NCBI RefSeq assembly: GCF_000744785.1
Contig: NZ_JQMO01000003.1
Span: 620,001 to 684,000, forward strand
DNA from: Kitasatospora azatica KCTC 9699
GTDB lineage: Bacteria; Actinomycetota; Actinomycetes; Streptomycetales; Streptomycetaceae
DNA length: 64,000 bases
Direction of reading: 5' to 3'
A program made the translations under genes and the position numbers. Below the pieces are notes generated by a model. That model searched no databases, had not been told where the DNA came from, and worked only from the letters and a program-made list of their open reading frames with translations. Shown here piece by piece: positions 25,459 through 33,179 of the stretch. The stretch's first letter is position 1. Every line of letters begins with the position of its first letter.

Positions 25459-25592
25459 CCAGGGCCGAGGCAGCGCTGCGCGGCCGGATGTAAACGGTCA
25501 CAGACACCCGGCGCCCGGCGGCGAATGCTGGCCGTGCGCCACCAGCAGAGGACCACCCGGTCAGCCGGGCGACAGACACCGTGGGGGTGAAC

Positions 25593-26330
25593 ATGCACGA
25601 CGAAGCAGTCGACGCGGTCTACGAGTTGGTGATCAGCGTGGACGTCCGGCGGTCCAGCGACTACGACGACCGCGGCAAGACACGGATGCGCGAGCAGCTC
25701 TACGGCATCCTCGGCCAGGCCTTCGCCGCCGCCGGGGTGCCGGACAGCTCCGTCCACCGCGAGGACCGCGGTGATGGCGTCCTGGCCGCGATCGCCGGCT
25801 CGGTACCGCCAGCGCGACTGCTCGGGGTCTGGCTCACCGAGGTGCACGAGAACCTCCGACGGGAGAACCCCGCGCTGCTGGCGCCCTTGGGCCTGCGGAT
25901 CGGCCTGCACATCGGGCCGGTGACGCACGACGCCGTCGGGATCAGCGGCGCCGCCGTGGACCTCGCCTGCCGGCTCGCCGACGCCCAGCAGGCCCGGGAG
26001 CTGCTCGACCAGGAGCAGGCCGACCTGGTGGTGGTCGCCTCCGACCGGCTGTACCACGAGGTGATCACCCAGGGTGGCCGGTTCATCGAGCCCGAGCACT
26101 ACGCGCCGGCCCAGGTCCGGGTGAAGGAAACCGAGACGGCGGCCTGGTTCCTGCTGCCCGGGCGACCGCGGCCCTCGGGCGTGCCCGGCGCGCAACCCGG
26201 CGCCCGAGCGGCGGCGCAACCCGGCCTGACGGCGCAGCCGGGCATGACCGTGCACGGCGACATGTCGGTGCACCACGACAACACCTACCGCGGGCCCGTC
26301 CACATCGGTCGGAAGGGTCAGGATGCCTGA
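25593..26330 (+). CDS. Cyclase-homology-domain protein with non-canonical active site
   Basis: 245 residues from the ATG at 25593 with a GGGGGTG box; a GTG at 25581 is possible. Residues 8 to about 185 form a class III nucleotide-cyclase-like domain. The two metal Asp are kept (Asp17, Asp61). The base-contact Lys is replaced by Glu57 or Asp58, the second base-contact residue is Ala, the ribose Asn is Asp123, and the transition-state Arg127 is kept. It may therefore make an unusual nucleotide (Pycsar cyclases make cCMP or cUMP) or be a sensor. The tail (186-245) is Pro/Ala-rich and ends in TVHGDMSVHHDNTYRGPVHI, a Gly-polar beta-rich segment of possible amyloid-signalling type. First gene of the coupled run; overlaps the next by 8 bp. 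Confidence 0.75.
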   Translation: MHDEAVDAVYELVISVDVRRSSDYDDRGKTRMREQLYGILGQAFAAAGVPDSSVHREDRGDGVLAAIAGSVPPARLLGVWLTEVHENLRRENPALLAPLGLRIGLHIGPVTHDAVGISGAAVDLACRLADAQQARELLDQEQADLVVVASDRLYHEVITQGGRFIEPEHYAPAQVRVKETETAAWFLLPGRPRPSGVPGAQPGARAAAQPGLTAQPGMTVHGDMSVHHDNTYRGPVHIGRKGQDA

Positions 26331-28755
26331 GCAGCTCGACCAGCCCAAGGTCGTCGACCTCCCGAAGGACCCCAAGGACCTCAAGGAACCGAAGGGGTCG
26401 AAGGACCCCAAGGAACCGGGCGCCGAGAAGGAGCCGAAGAAGGACCTCCAGGAGGAGCACCAGGAGAGCGAGAAGGAGGCGAAGGACGAGAGCAAGGAGG
26501 AGAAGGAGAAGGAGAAGGAGAGCGAGCAGGAGAAGGCCGCCGGCCGGTTCCGCGAGCTCGGCCGCGACCCGCTGCTCGACGACCCCGACGAGAACGGCGC
26601 CACCGACCTGGCCGCCGCCTCCCGCGCCCACCGCTCGGCCCGCGCCTCCCTCGGTGTCGGCCGCGACCTGCACGCCTTCGACCGCTCGGTCTTCCACTCG
26701 GCCCACATCGGCGACGTCCACCTCAGCCTGGACGCCCGCCAGTCGGCCGCCGCGCTCTCCAGCGGCCCGGTCCCCGAGCCGGAGCTGCGCCGGGTCCGCC
26801 GGGTGTACCGCGAGCCCGAGGGCTATGTCCGGCTGCGCCAGGCGTTGCGGCTGCACCGGGTGCTGGTCCTCGGCGGCGCCCCCGGCACCGGCCGGACCTG
26901 CACCGCGCTGGCCCTGCTGGACGAGATGACAACCCGTCAGGAGGACGACTCCGAGCGGGTGCTGCGGGTCGACCAGAGCCTCGACGTGCCCACGCTGACC
27001 GAGACGATCACCGCCCAGCAGGACCGGCCCCACCGCGGCCACCTGCTGGAACTGACCGCTCAGTCCCCCAAGGAGCTGCAGCTCGACGCACTCGCAGCCG
27101 CCCTGACGAAGACCCAGTCCTATGCGGTACTGGTGGTCTCGGCCGCAAGTTCGCTGCTCTCCGGTCGCTACGGCCTGCTCTGCCCGCCGGCCCCGACCGA
27201 GCAGCTGCTCCGGGCCCGGCTGGAGGTGCTCCTCGCCGAGCGGCCCGAACTGGCCGATCAGGCCGAGGCGCTGGCCCAGCAGGCGGAGCTGCGCGAGGCG
27301 GTCGGGCTGGAGGAACTCCGGCCGGTGGAGGCGGAGTTGCTGGCCGACCTGCTGGCCGAGCGACTGCTCGGCCGGATCGGCCAACCGGAGCTGCTGACCG
27401 GCTGCCGCAGTCTGGCGCTGCAGCAGGCACGCGAGTGGTTCGCCGGCGCCGACCAGGAGATCACCGAACCGTCCACCGCCGCCGGTGTGCTGCACCCCAC
27501 CGCCACCCGGATCGCGCTGGCCGTGCTCAACGGCGCCGCGCACAGCACGGTGGCCGAGGCCGCGCACCTGCTCACCTGGGAGCTGGCCGTCACCCGCGAC
27601 CCGGTCAGTGCGCCGGCCCGCCCGCTCTTCGGCGACGACCCGGTCTCCGACCTCGCGTTCCTGCGCGCGGAGTTGACCGACGGCGAGGTGGAGACGGCCG
27701 GCATCGCGACACCCGCCAGGCTGGTCCGCTACCGCGGCCCGGCGCTGCCCGCCGCCGTGCTGACCGAGGTCTGGGACCGCCACCACCCGGCCCGCGCGCC
27801 GATCACCCGGTGGCTGCGGATGCTGGCCGACGACCCTCGCCCGCAGCTTTGGATCCGGGCGGCGCTGGCCGCCGGCGAACTGTGCACCCGCGACTTCGCG
27901 CACGGCTACGAGGAGTTGGTCCGTCCACTGGCCACCGCGGGCACGCTGCGCCGACGGCTCTTCGCCGCCCTGCTGCTCGACCAGGCCGCCCGCCACTCCA
28001 GCCACCGCCAGGTGGTGCACGCGCTGGTCAGGGACTGGGCCGAGAGCGGCTTCGAGCGGCTGCGCTGGACCGCCGCCTGCGCCCTCGGCTACGGCCACGC
28101 CGCCGATTCGGTGACGGCCGCGCTCGACACCCTGGGCCGGATCGGCGCCCAGCAGGACAGCGCGCAGCCGGCCGTCGCCACCGTCAACGTGGTCCGCCTG
28201 CTGTCCGGCACCGACGATCTCGCCGTGCTGCGCCGGACCGCCGACTGGATCGGCGACCGGCGGCCGGCCTACCAGGACCTCGGCCTGCTCTGCACGGTCA
28301 AGGCAGCCGCCACCGAGGTCAGCGAGGTCTGGGACGACGAGGCCGCGCCCGACCTGGCCGAGCTGCAGGACCTGCCGCTGCCGCTGGCCCTGGCCACCGC
28401 GCGCCCGGACCGCGCCGTCCCGCTCGCCAACCTGTTCTGGAGCGCGCTCAACACGCCGCGCTCGCACGAGGCGGCCATGGAGGTACTGGAGGCGTGGCTG
28501 CGCGCGGCGGCCGAACCGGACAGCCGCCCGGCCGTCCGCGACGGTCTGGCCGCGCTGCTCCCGCTGCTGATCGGCTCGGAGCGCGAACGTCAGCGCCTGG
28601 ACTGGCTGTTGCGCCGCATGATGAACGACTCCGCCGACCCGCTGCCCAAGGCCCGAGCCCGCGAGCTCTGGCATCTGGCCACCGCGGCCGGCACCCGAAC
28701 GGACGAACAGCGCGCACGGGCGGCGCGCGGAGGAGAGCGACATGACCGGGGCTGA
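26323..28755 (+). CDS. P-loop NTPase with charged N-terminal tail and HEAT-like repeats
   Basis: 810 residues. Residues 1-75 are an almost uninterrupted Lys/Glu/Asp/Pro stretch, surely disordered. A short motif RSVFHSAHIGDVHLSLD follows (121-137), then a P-loop GGAPGTGRT at 184-192 in which the usual Lys of GKT is Arg, then a STAND-like helical region, then HEAT-like helices at about 560-800 (LRWTAACALGYGHAADSV). The Lys-to-Arg change suggests weak or absent hydrolysis, as in the inactive iSTAND members of conflict systems. Start overlaps the cyclase gene; end overlaps the SPFH-like gene by 14 bp. Confidence 0.7.
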   Translation: MPEQLDQPKVVDLPKDPKDLKEPKGSKDPKEPGAEKEPKKDLQEEHQESEKEAKDESKEEKEKEKESEQEKAAGRFRELGRDPLLDDPDENGATDLAAASRAHRSARASLGVGRDLHAFDRSVFHSAHIGDVHLSLDARQSAAALSSGPVPEPELRRVRRVYREPEGYVRLRQALRLHRVLVLGGAPGTGRTCTALALLDEMTTRQEDDSERVLRVDQSLDVPTLTETITAQQDRPHRGHLLELTAQSPKELQLDALAAALTKTQSYAVLVVSAASSLLSGRYGLLCPPAPTEQLLRARLEVLLAERPELADQAEALAQQAELREAVGLEELRPVEAELLADLLAERLLGRIGQPELLTGCRSLALQQAREWFAGADQEITEPSTAAGVLHPTATRIALAVLNGAAHSTVAEAAHLLTWELAVTRDPVSAPARPLFGDDPVSDLAFLRAELTDGEVETAGIATPARLVRYRGPALPAAVLTEVWDRHHPARAPITRWLRMLADDPRPQLWIRAALAAGELCTRDFAHGYEELVRPLATAGTLRRRLFAALLLDQAARHSSHRQVVHALVRDWAESGFERLRWTAACALGYGHAADSVTAALDTLGRIGAQQDSAQPAVATVNVVRLLSGTDDLAVLRRTADWIGDRRPAYQDLGLLCTVKAAATEVSEVWDDEAAPDLAELQDLPLPLALATARPDRAVPLANLFWSALNTPRSHEAAMEVLEAWLRAAAEPDSRPAVRDGLAALLPLLIGSERERQRLDWLLRRMMNDSADPLPKARARELWHLATAAGTRTDEQRARAARGGERHDRG

Positions 28756-29914
28756 CCGCGACCTCACCCTGCCGGAGCAACTCGCCGGACCCTTCCTGCG
28801 CGAGTACCGGCCCACCGGCGGGCTGCCGCTGCCGGCCGCGCAGATCACCTCGGTGGTCTTCTACAGCAAGGGCGGCTACAGCGTGGTCACCGTGCTGGGC
28901 ACCGAGCACTTCGACAAGCGCTGGGGGGCTCGGCCGACCAGCATCTGCGAGATCGCCGAGGGGACTCATGTCTCCCATCTGGAACTGGAGTTGCCGGCGG
29001 CCGAGGTCGCGACCTTCTTCAAGGTCGAGGTCGATGTGCACTGGTCGGTGACCGACTACCTGCTGGTGGTCCGGGAACGGGTCACCGATGTCGCCCAGCG
29101 GCTCTCCGCGCCGATCCTGGAGCGCCTGCGGCAGGTCTCCGAGCGCTTCGAGGTCAGGGCCGCGCCGGAGGCCAACCGGGCGGTGGACGCGGAGTGCCGC
29201 GGCGGGCGGTGGGACGACCTCGGGCACCATCTGGGGCTACGGGCCCGACTGTTCGTTCGGTTCACCACCGACGAGAAGACCAGCACCCAGGTCGACGGCC
29301 GCCGCGACGCCAGCTGGGAGGACGAGCAGCGCCGCCGCGACCACGACCGCGAGGTCGCCGCCGAACGCCGCAGGGTCGAACTGCTGCAGATGCGAATGGC
29401 CGCCTTCCGCAGCATGGTCGAGGGCGGCGAGTGGAACCAGATCGCCTTCATGCTCGCCGACAAGCCCGAAGAGGCCCGCGCGTTCATGGAGCTGCTGCGC
29501 CAGGAGGCCCGCGAGGACCGGCGCGGACTGCTCGACCACACGCTGCGGCTGATCGAGGACGGGGTCATCCAGTCGCCCGATCTGGAGGACCAGGTAAGGG
29601 AGTTGCTCAAGGGCAGCGGCTTCCGGGTGGAGGGCAGCCTGGGCCGGCCGCCGCAGCGCGGCAGCGGCTCGGCACCGGCCGCGCTGCCCACCGGCAAGCC
29701 GCACCCGGACCGGCCGTACACGCCGTACACGCCGTCCTGGCTGGACGGCGAACCGGACGAGCCGGGCGGGGCGGGCGGGGCGGGCGGGATCGCCGACCTG
29801 GCCGACGACTCCACTGCGCCCCGCGACGCGCCCGGCCCCTCCCGGGCCGCCGGGCAACGGCAGCCGCCGGCTCGGCGCAGCGACGCCTTCGACGACTGGG
29901 ACGACGACCTGTGA
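28742..29914 (+). CDS. SPFH/band-7-like protein with coiled coil
   Basis: 390 residues. Residues 35-185 show the alternating strand/helix pattern of an SPFH (flotillin/band-7) domain: VVFYSKGGYSVVTVLGTEHF, FFKVEVDVHWSVTDYLLVV, then VTDVAQRLSAPILERLRQVS. A charged coiled coil follows at about 190-240 and a helical segment to about 290; the tail is disordered and ends in DAFDDWDDDL. There is no N-terminal membrane helix, so it would reach the membrane through partners. It may act as an oligomeric scaffold. Assignment rests on pattern, not on a database match. Its TGA overlaps the next GTG (GTGA). Confidence 0.6.
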   Translation: MTGADRDLTLPEQLAGPFLREYRPTGGLPLPAAQITSVVFYSKGGYSVVTVLGTEHFDKRWGARPTSICEIAEGTHVSHLELELPAAEVATFFKVEVDVHWSVTDYLLVVRERVTDVAQRLSAPILERLRQVSERFEVRAAPEANRAVDAECRGGRWDDLGHHLGLRARLFVRFTTDEKTSTQVDGRRDASWEDEQRRRDHDREVAAERRRVELLQMRMAAFRSMVEGGEWNQIAFMLADKPEEARAFMELLRQEAREDRRGLLDHTLRLIEDGVIQSPDLEDQVRELLKGSGFRVEGSLGRPPQRGSGSAPAALPTGKPHPDRPYTPYTPSWLDGEPDEPGGAGGAGGIADLADDSTAPRDAPGPSRAAGQRQPPARRSDAFDDWDDDL

Positions 29915-30465
29915 CTCCCGATGCCGCCTCGCCCGCCGACGCGGAACAAGACGCACCCACCGGTACCGGTACCGGTACCGACATCGATACCGACACCGAC
30001 AGCGCCCGGCTGCTCGCCGAACGGCTGCTGGCCACCGTCCGCGAGGACATCGGCCGGGCCGACACCAAGGCCGCCATCCTGCTCTCCACCGCGCTCGCCC
30101 TGCCCGCGCTGCTGCTGGGCCGCCCGACCGGCTCCCCCGGTGCGGTCGCGACCGTGTTGCTGGCGGTCGGCGGCGCGCTCTGGGCGGTCGGCACCGGCGC
30201 GCTGGTGCGGGCGATCCTGCCGCGTACCGGCACGGTGCGCGGGCGCGGCGACATGACCTACTTCGGCGACCTGCTCACCGCCACCGACCCGAAGTCGCTG
30301 ACGGCCAGGGTGGTCGAGGCCGGCCGCGACCCGCTGGCCTGGCTGCTGGTCCAGGCCGTGGACGTCAGCACCATCCTGGCCGCCAAGTACCGCTGGATCC
30401 GCTGGTCGGTGGCCTGCCTGGCCCCGGGCGCGGCGCTCGCTGCGGCGGGCCTGCTGCTCATCTGA
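29911..30465 (+). CDS. PycTM-type (Pycsar effector) membrane protein
   Basis: 184 residues, GTG start overlapping the previous stop. After an acidic Thr/Gly/Asp repeat tail (1-30) comes the pattern of the Pycsar effector transmembrane domain (formerly DUF5706): helix ERLLATVREDIGRADTKAAI running into TM1 (52-70), TM2 (78-101), a cytosolic loop with DMTYFGDLL, and LVQAVDVSTILAAKYRWIRW leading into TM3 (164-184). In Pycsar systems such proteins respond to cCMP or cUMP and disrupt the inner membrane. Here the cyclase-like gene is three genes upstream in the same run. Confidence 0.8.
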   Translation: MTPDAASPADAEQDAPTGTGTGTDIDTDTDSARLLAERLLATVREDIGRADTKAAILLSTALALPALLLGRPTGSPGAVATVLLAVGGALWAVGTGALVRAILPRTGTVRGRGDMTYFGDLLTATDPKSLTARVVEAGRDPLAWLLVQAVDVSTILAAKYRWIRWSVACLAPGAALAAAGLLLI

Positions 30466-30513
30466 GCCGCGCAGTTCATCCGAGAGATGCTCGACCACTT
30501 CCTAGGAGTCGAC

Positions 30514-33165
30514 GTGGGATACCTGGAGCTCCCGCCCGTGCCGGAGCCCGGACGCACAAGATCCTGTCCGGCCGATCCTGCCGACTGCGACACCAGCGGC
30601 CGGCGCCGCAGGGCTCGCACCGTTGGGCGCCCGGCTGGGCGTGCCGACGGAGCGTCCTGGTACTGGGCCGTACTCGGGCGCTTCGCCGGTGCGTCCAGCC
30701 GGGCCGCGACGGCAGCCGCCGGCGCGCCAAGCCCGGCGACGTCAGCCGCTGGCGCACCAAGCCCGGCGACGTCAGCCGCTGGCGCACCAAGCCGGGCCGC
30801 GACGGCAGCCGCCGGCGCGCCAAGCCGGCGTCGCGCGCCCGGCGGGAATTGTCAGACGCCCCCCGAGCCCGTCCGGCCCGGTCTGCGGCGGGCCGCGGCC
30901 GTCTGCGCGGCGGTCCTGCTGGCGCTGGGGCCGCTGCCGGGCCGGGCCGCCGCCATGCCGGCGGACGATCCGGCCGCGAGCGCCGCGCCGGCCGCCATCG
31001 GGCCGGTCAACTACGCCGTCGTGGTGGACGAGTCGGGCAGCCTCAAGGGTGACGACATGGCGCGGGAGCAGGAGGCCGCGCTGCGGATCGCGCTGGGCGA
31101 CGTCTCCCCCGCCTCCACCGTGACCGTGCTCGGCTTCGCCAGCGCCAACAACCGCTCGCAGAACGCGGTGGACGAGGTCTGCCCGCCGACCACCCTGGAC
31201 GCCGCCAGCCGGGACCGACTCGGCAGCTGCGTGGGGCAGTTGCGCAGCCGCAAGCAGGAGGAGGGCTGGGACACCGACTTCCCGACCGCGATCTCGCAGG
31301 CGGTTCACCTGCTCGGCTCCGGCACCGATCCGAACACCCCACGGGTGCTCTTCCTGCTGACCGACGGCAAGTTGGACGTCGGCACCAGCGAGGACTCGCC
31401 GTACGGCGAGCCGGCGCACCGCACGCAGGCCGCACAGGACGCGCTGGTCCGAGAGCTGGCCGCCGCCGCGGCCGCCAAGGTCCAGGTCTGGCCGATGGGT
31501 TTCGGCACCGACATCGACAAGGGCGAGCTGGACCTGATGGCCGCCTCCGGCTACCAGAGCGGCTGCGTGGACCTGCCGGACGCCAAGCCGCGGGCCACCG
31601 CCGTACCGAGTTCGGACGCGGTCGGCGCTGCCCTGCAGACCGCCTTCGCCGCCGCCCACTGCCTGCGCGCCACCACCGGCACCAGCGGCCACCCGCCGGT
31701 GGACCTGCAGGTGCGGATCTCCCCGCTCGCCACCGTGGGCAGCATCGTGGTGGACAAGGGCGATCCGCAGGTGACGGCCAGCTACTTCGATCCGAACGGC
31801 CGTCAGGTCTCCGGCACCGGCGCCTCGAACGGCTCCTCCTTCGAACTCGCGGGCCGGGGGCAGACGGTGGAGTCGCTGCGGATCACCGACCCGGTACCGG
31901 GCCTGTGGCGGGTGCACCTGGATGCCCCGAGCGACCACCGCGACAAGCTGGCCACCGTCAGCGTGCTCTGGCACGGCGAGCTGCGCAGCTCGATCACGCT
32001 CGAGCCGCCCTCGCCGGCGCCGGGGCAGCAGATGAAGGTGACACTGCGGCTGCAGACCCGTCAGGACTTCGCGATCACCGATCTGCAGGATCTCCAGGAG
32101 CTGGGTGTCAGCGCCCAGTTGACCGGTGACGGCTTCGCCCCCGTGCCGGTCGTGCTGGCCGACAACGGCGCCGCACCGGACGACCGCGCCAAGGACGGTG
32201 TCTTCACCGGCACGGTGACCGTACCGACCGGCGCCACCGGCCGTTTCCAGGTGGCCGGGACGCTGACCGCCTCCGGCCTGACGGCGGACAACCGTGGCGA
32301 AGGCGGCCTGGTGGCCCCGCCGGTGGTCCTGGTCCGGGCCGCCCTGGCGGCGCCGAGCGGCTCGGTGCGCACCTCCGACCGGCTCACCGGCATGCTCTCG
32401 CTGCACAACGGCGACAAGGTGGCGCACACGCTCAGCGTGCAGGTCCGCGACGCCGCCGACGGCCTGCTGACCCCCTCCCCCGCCCAGCTGGTCCTGCAAC
32501 CGGGGGACCTCCCGGCGGTGCCGGTCGACTTCAAGGTCGCCGGGCGTGCCGCCTTCGGCCGTCACCTCGACCACGGCCAAGCCGAGTTGGGTGGAAAGGT
32601 GGTGATCGTCGACCGCACCGACGGCGACCGGGTGCTGGTCGACCAGCCGATCTCGCTCTCCGTCACGCCACGCCCCGGTTGGCTGGCCCAGTACCAGTGG
32701 TACCTGGTGGTCGGCGGCGCGGTGCTGGTGCTGCTGGCGCTGCTGCTGGTCTCGATGAGCCGGCTCGGCAAGTTCCGCCGGGACGCCGCGGGCCTGCCGC
32801 TGCGCCTGCTCGGCGAGGAGGGCCGTGAACTCACCCGGCAGACCGCCAAGTCCGGCCAGCACGGCTGGTTCGAGTTCGACATCGTCGAGCCGCACAGCCC
32901 GCACCCGCGGATCGTCCGCCGCTCGCACGGCAGCTACCGGGTGCGGCGCCACCCCGACGGCGGGGCGGTGCTGGAGGGCCGCGACCAGGCGCGGTCGCGG
33001 CTGCTGCACGGCAGTCCGGTCGATCTGTCCAACGGGCTGAGCCTGGCGCTGGGCGCCGAGCCGGTCCGCCCGCAGCCGCGCCTGGGCCCCCGTACCCGTC
33101 CCATCGTCCCGCCCCCGCATCCGGCCCCCGACGGCGGCAGCACCGGCGACATCGACTACGTCTAG
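30514..33165 (+). CDS. Membrane-anchored von Willebrand A (vWA) protein
   Basis: 883 residues from the GTG at 30514, which has an AGGAG box 5 nt upstream; an ATG at 30487 lacks one. A repetitive Ala/Gly/Ser/Pro region (about 60-105) is followed by a hydrophobic helix at about 122-140 (RRAAAVCAAVLLALGPLPG) that reads as a signal anchor placed unusually far in. The vWA domain starts at about 165 with an intact metal site DESGS (Asp172-x-Ser174-x-Ser176) and FLLTDGK. Extracellular beta domains follow, then a TM helix at about 729-750 and a roughly 135-residue cytosolic tail. The layout suggests an outside vWA sensor tied to cytosolic partners. Confidence 0.8.
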   Translation: MGYLELPPVPEPGRTRSCPADPADCDTSGRRRRARTVGRPAGRADGASWYWAVLGRFAGASSRAATAAAGAPSPATSAAGAPSPATSAAGAPSRAATAAAGAPSRRRAPGGNCQTPPEPVRPGLRRAAAVCAAVLLALGPLPGRAAAMPADDPAASAAPAAIGPVNYAVVVDESGSLKGDDMAREQEAALRIALGDVSPASTVTVLGFASANNRSQNAVDEVCPPTTLDAASRDRLGSCVGQLRSRKQEEGWDTDFPTAISQAVHLLGSGTDPNTPRVLFLLTDGKLDVGTSEDSPYGEPAHRTQAAQDALVRELAAAAAAKVQVWPMGFGTDIDKGELDLMAASGYQSGCVDLPDAKPRATAVPSSDAVGAALQTAFAAAHCLRATTGTSGHPPVDLQVRISPLATVGSIVVDKGDPQVTASYFDPNGRQVSGTGASNGSSFELAGRGQTVESLRITDPVPGLWRVHLDAPSDHRDKLATVSVLWHGELRSSITLEPPSPAPGQQMKVTLRLQTRQDFAITDLQDLQELGVSAQLTGDGFAPVPVVLADNGAAPDDRAKDGVFTGTVTVPTGATGRFQVAGTLTASGLTADNRGEGGLVAPPVVLVRAALAAPSGSVRTSDRLTGMLSLHNGDKVAHTLSVQVRDAADGLLTPSPAQLVLQPGDLPAVPVDFKVAGRAAFGRHLDHGQAELGGKVVIVDRTDGDRVLVDQPISLSVTPRPGWLAQYQWYLVVGGAVLVLLALLLVSMSRLGKFRRDAAGLPLRLLGEEGRELTRQTAKSGQHGWFEFDIVEPHSPHPRIVRRSHGSYRVRRHPDGGAVLEGRDQARSRLLHGSPVDLSNGLSLALGAEPVRPQPRLGPRTRPIVPPPHPAPDGGSTGDIDYV
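30721..30828 (+). repeat. 30-bp coding tandem repeat in the vWA gene
   Basis: Units at 30721-30750, 30751-30780 and 30781-30813 (33 bp), plus a partial unit, encode Ala-Gly-Ala-Pro-Ser-Pro/Arg-Ala repeats just before the hydrophobic helix. All units are multiples of three, so copy-number change would keep the frame. Confidence 0.85.
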
Positions 33166-33179
33166 TTGGAGGCTGAACC

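Noticed and set aside
26083..28848. 921-codon minus-strand frame
   Set aside because: Antisense shadow of the P-loop/HEAT gene, caused by high GC; no domain signal.
30487..30514. ATG at 30487 as the start of the vWA gene
   Set aside because: No ribosome site precedes it, while the GTG at 30514 has AGGAG at good spacing.
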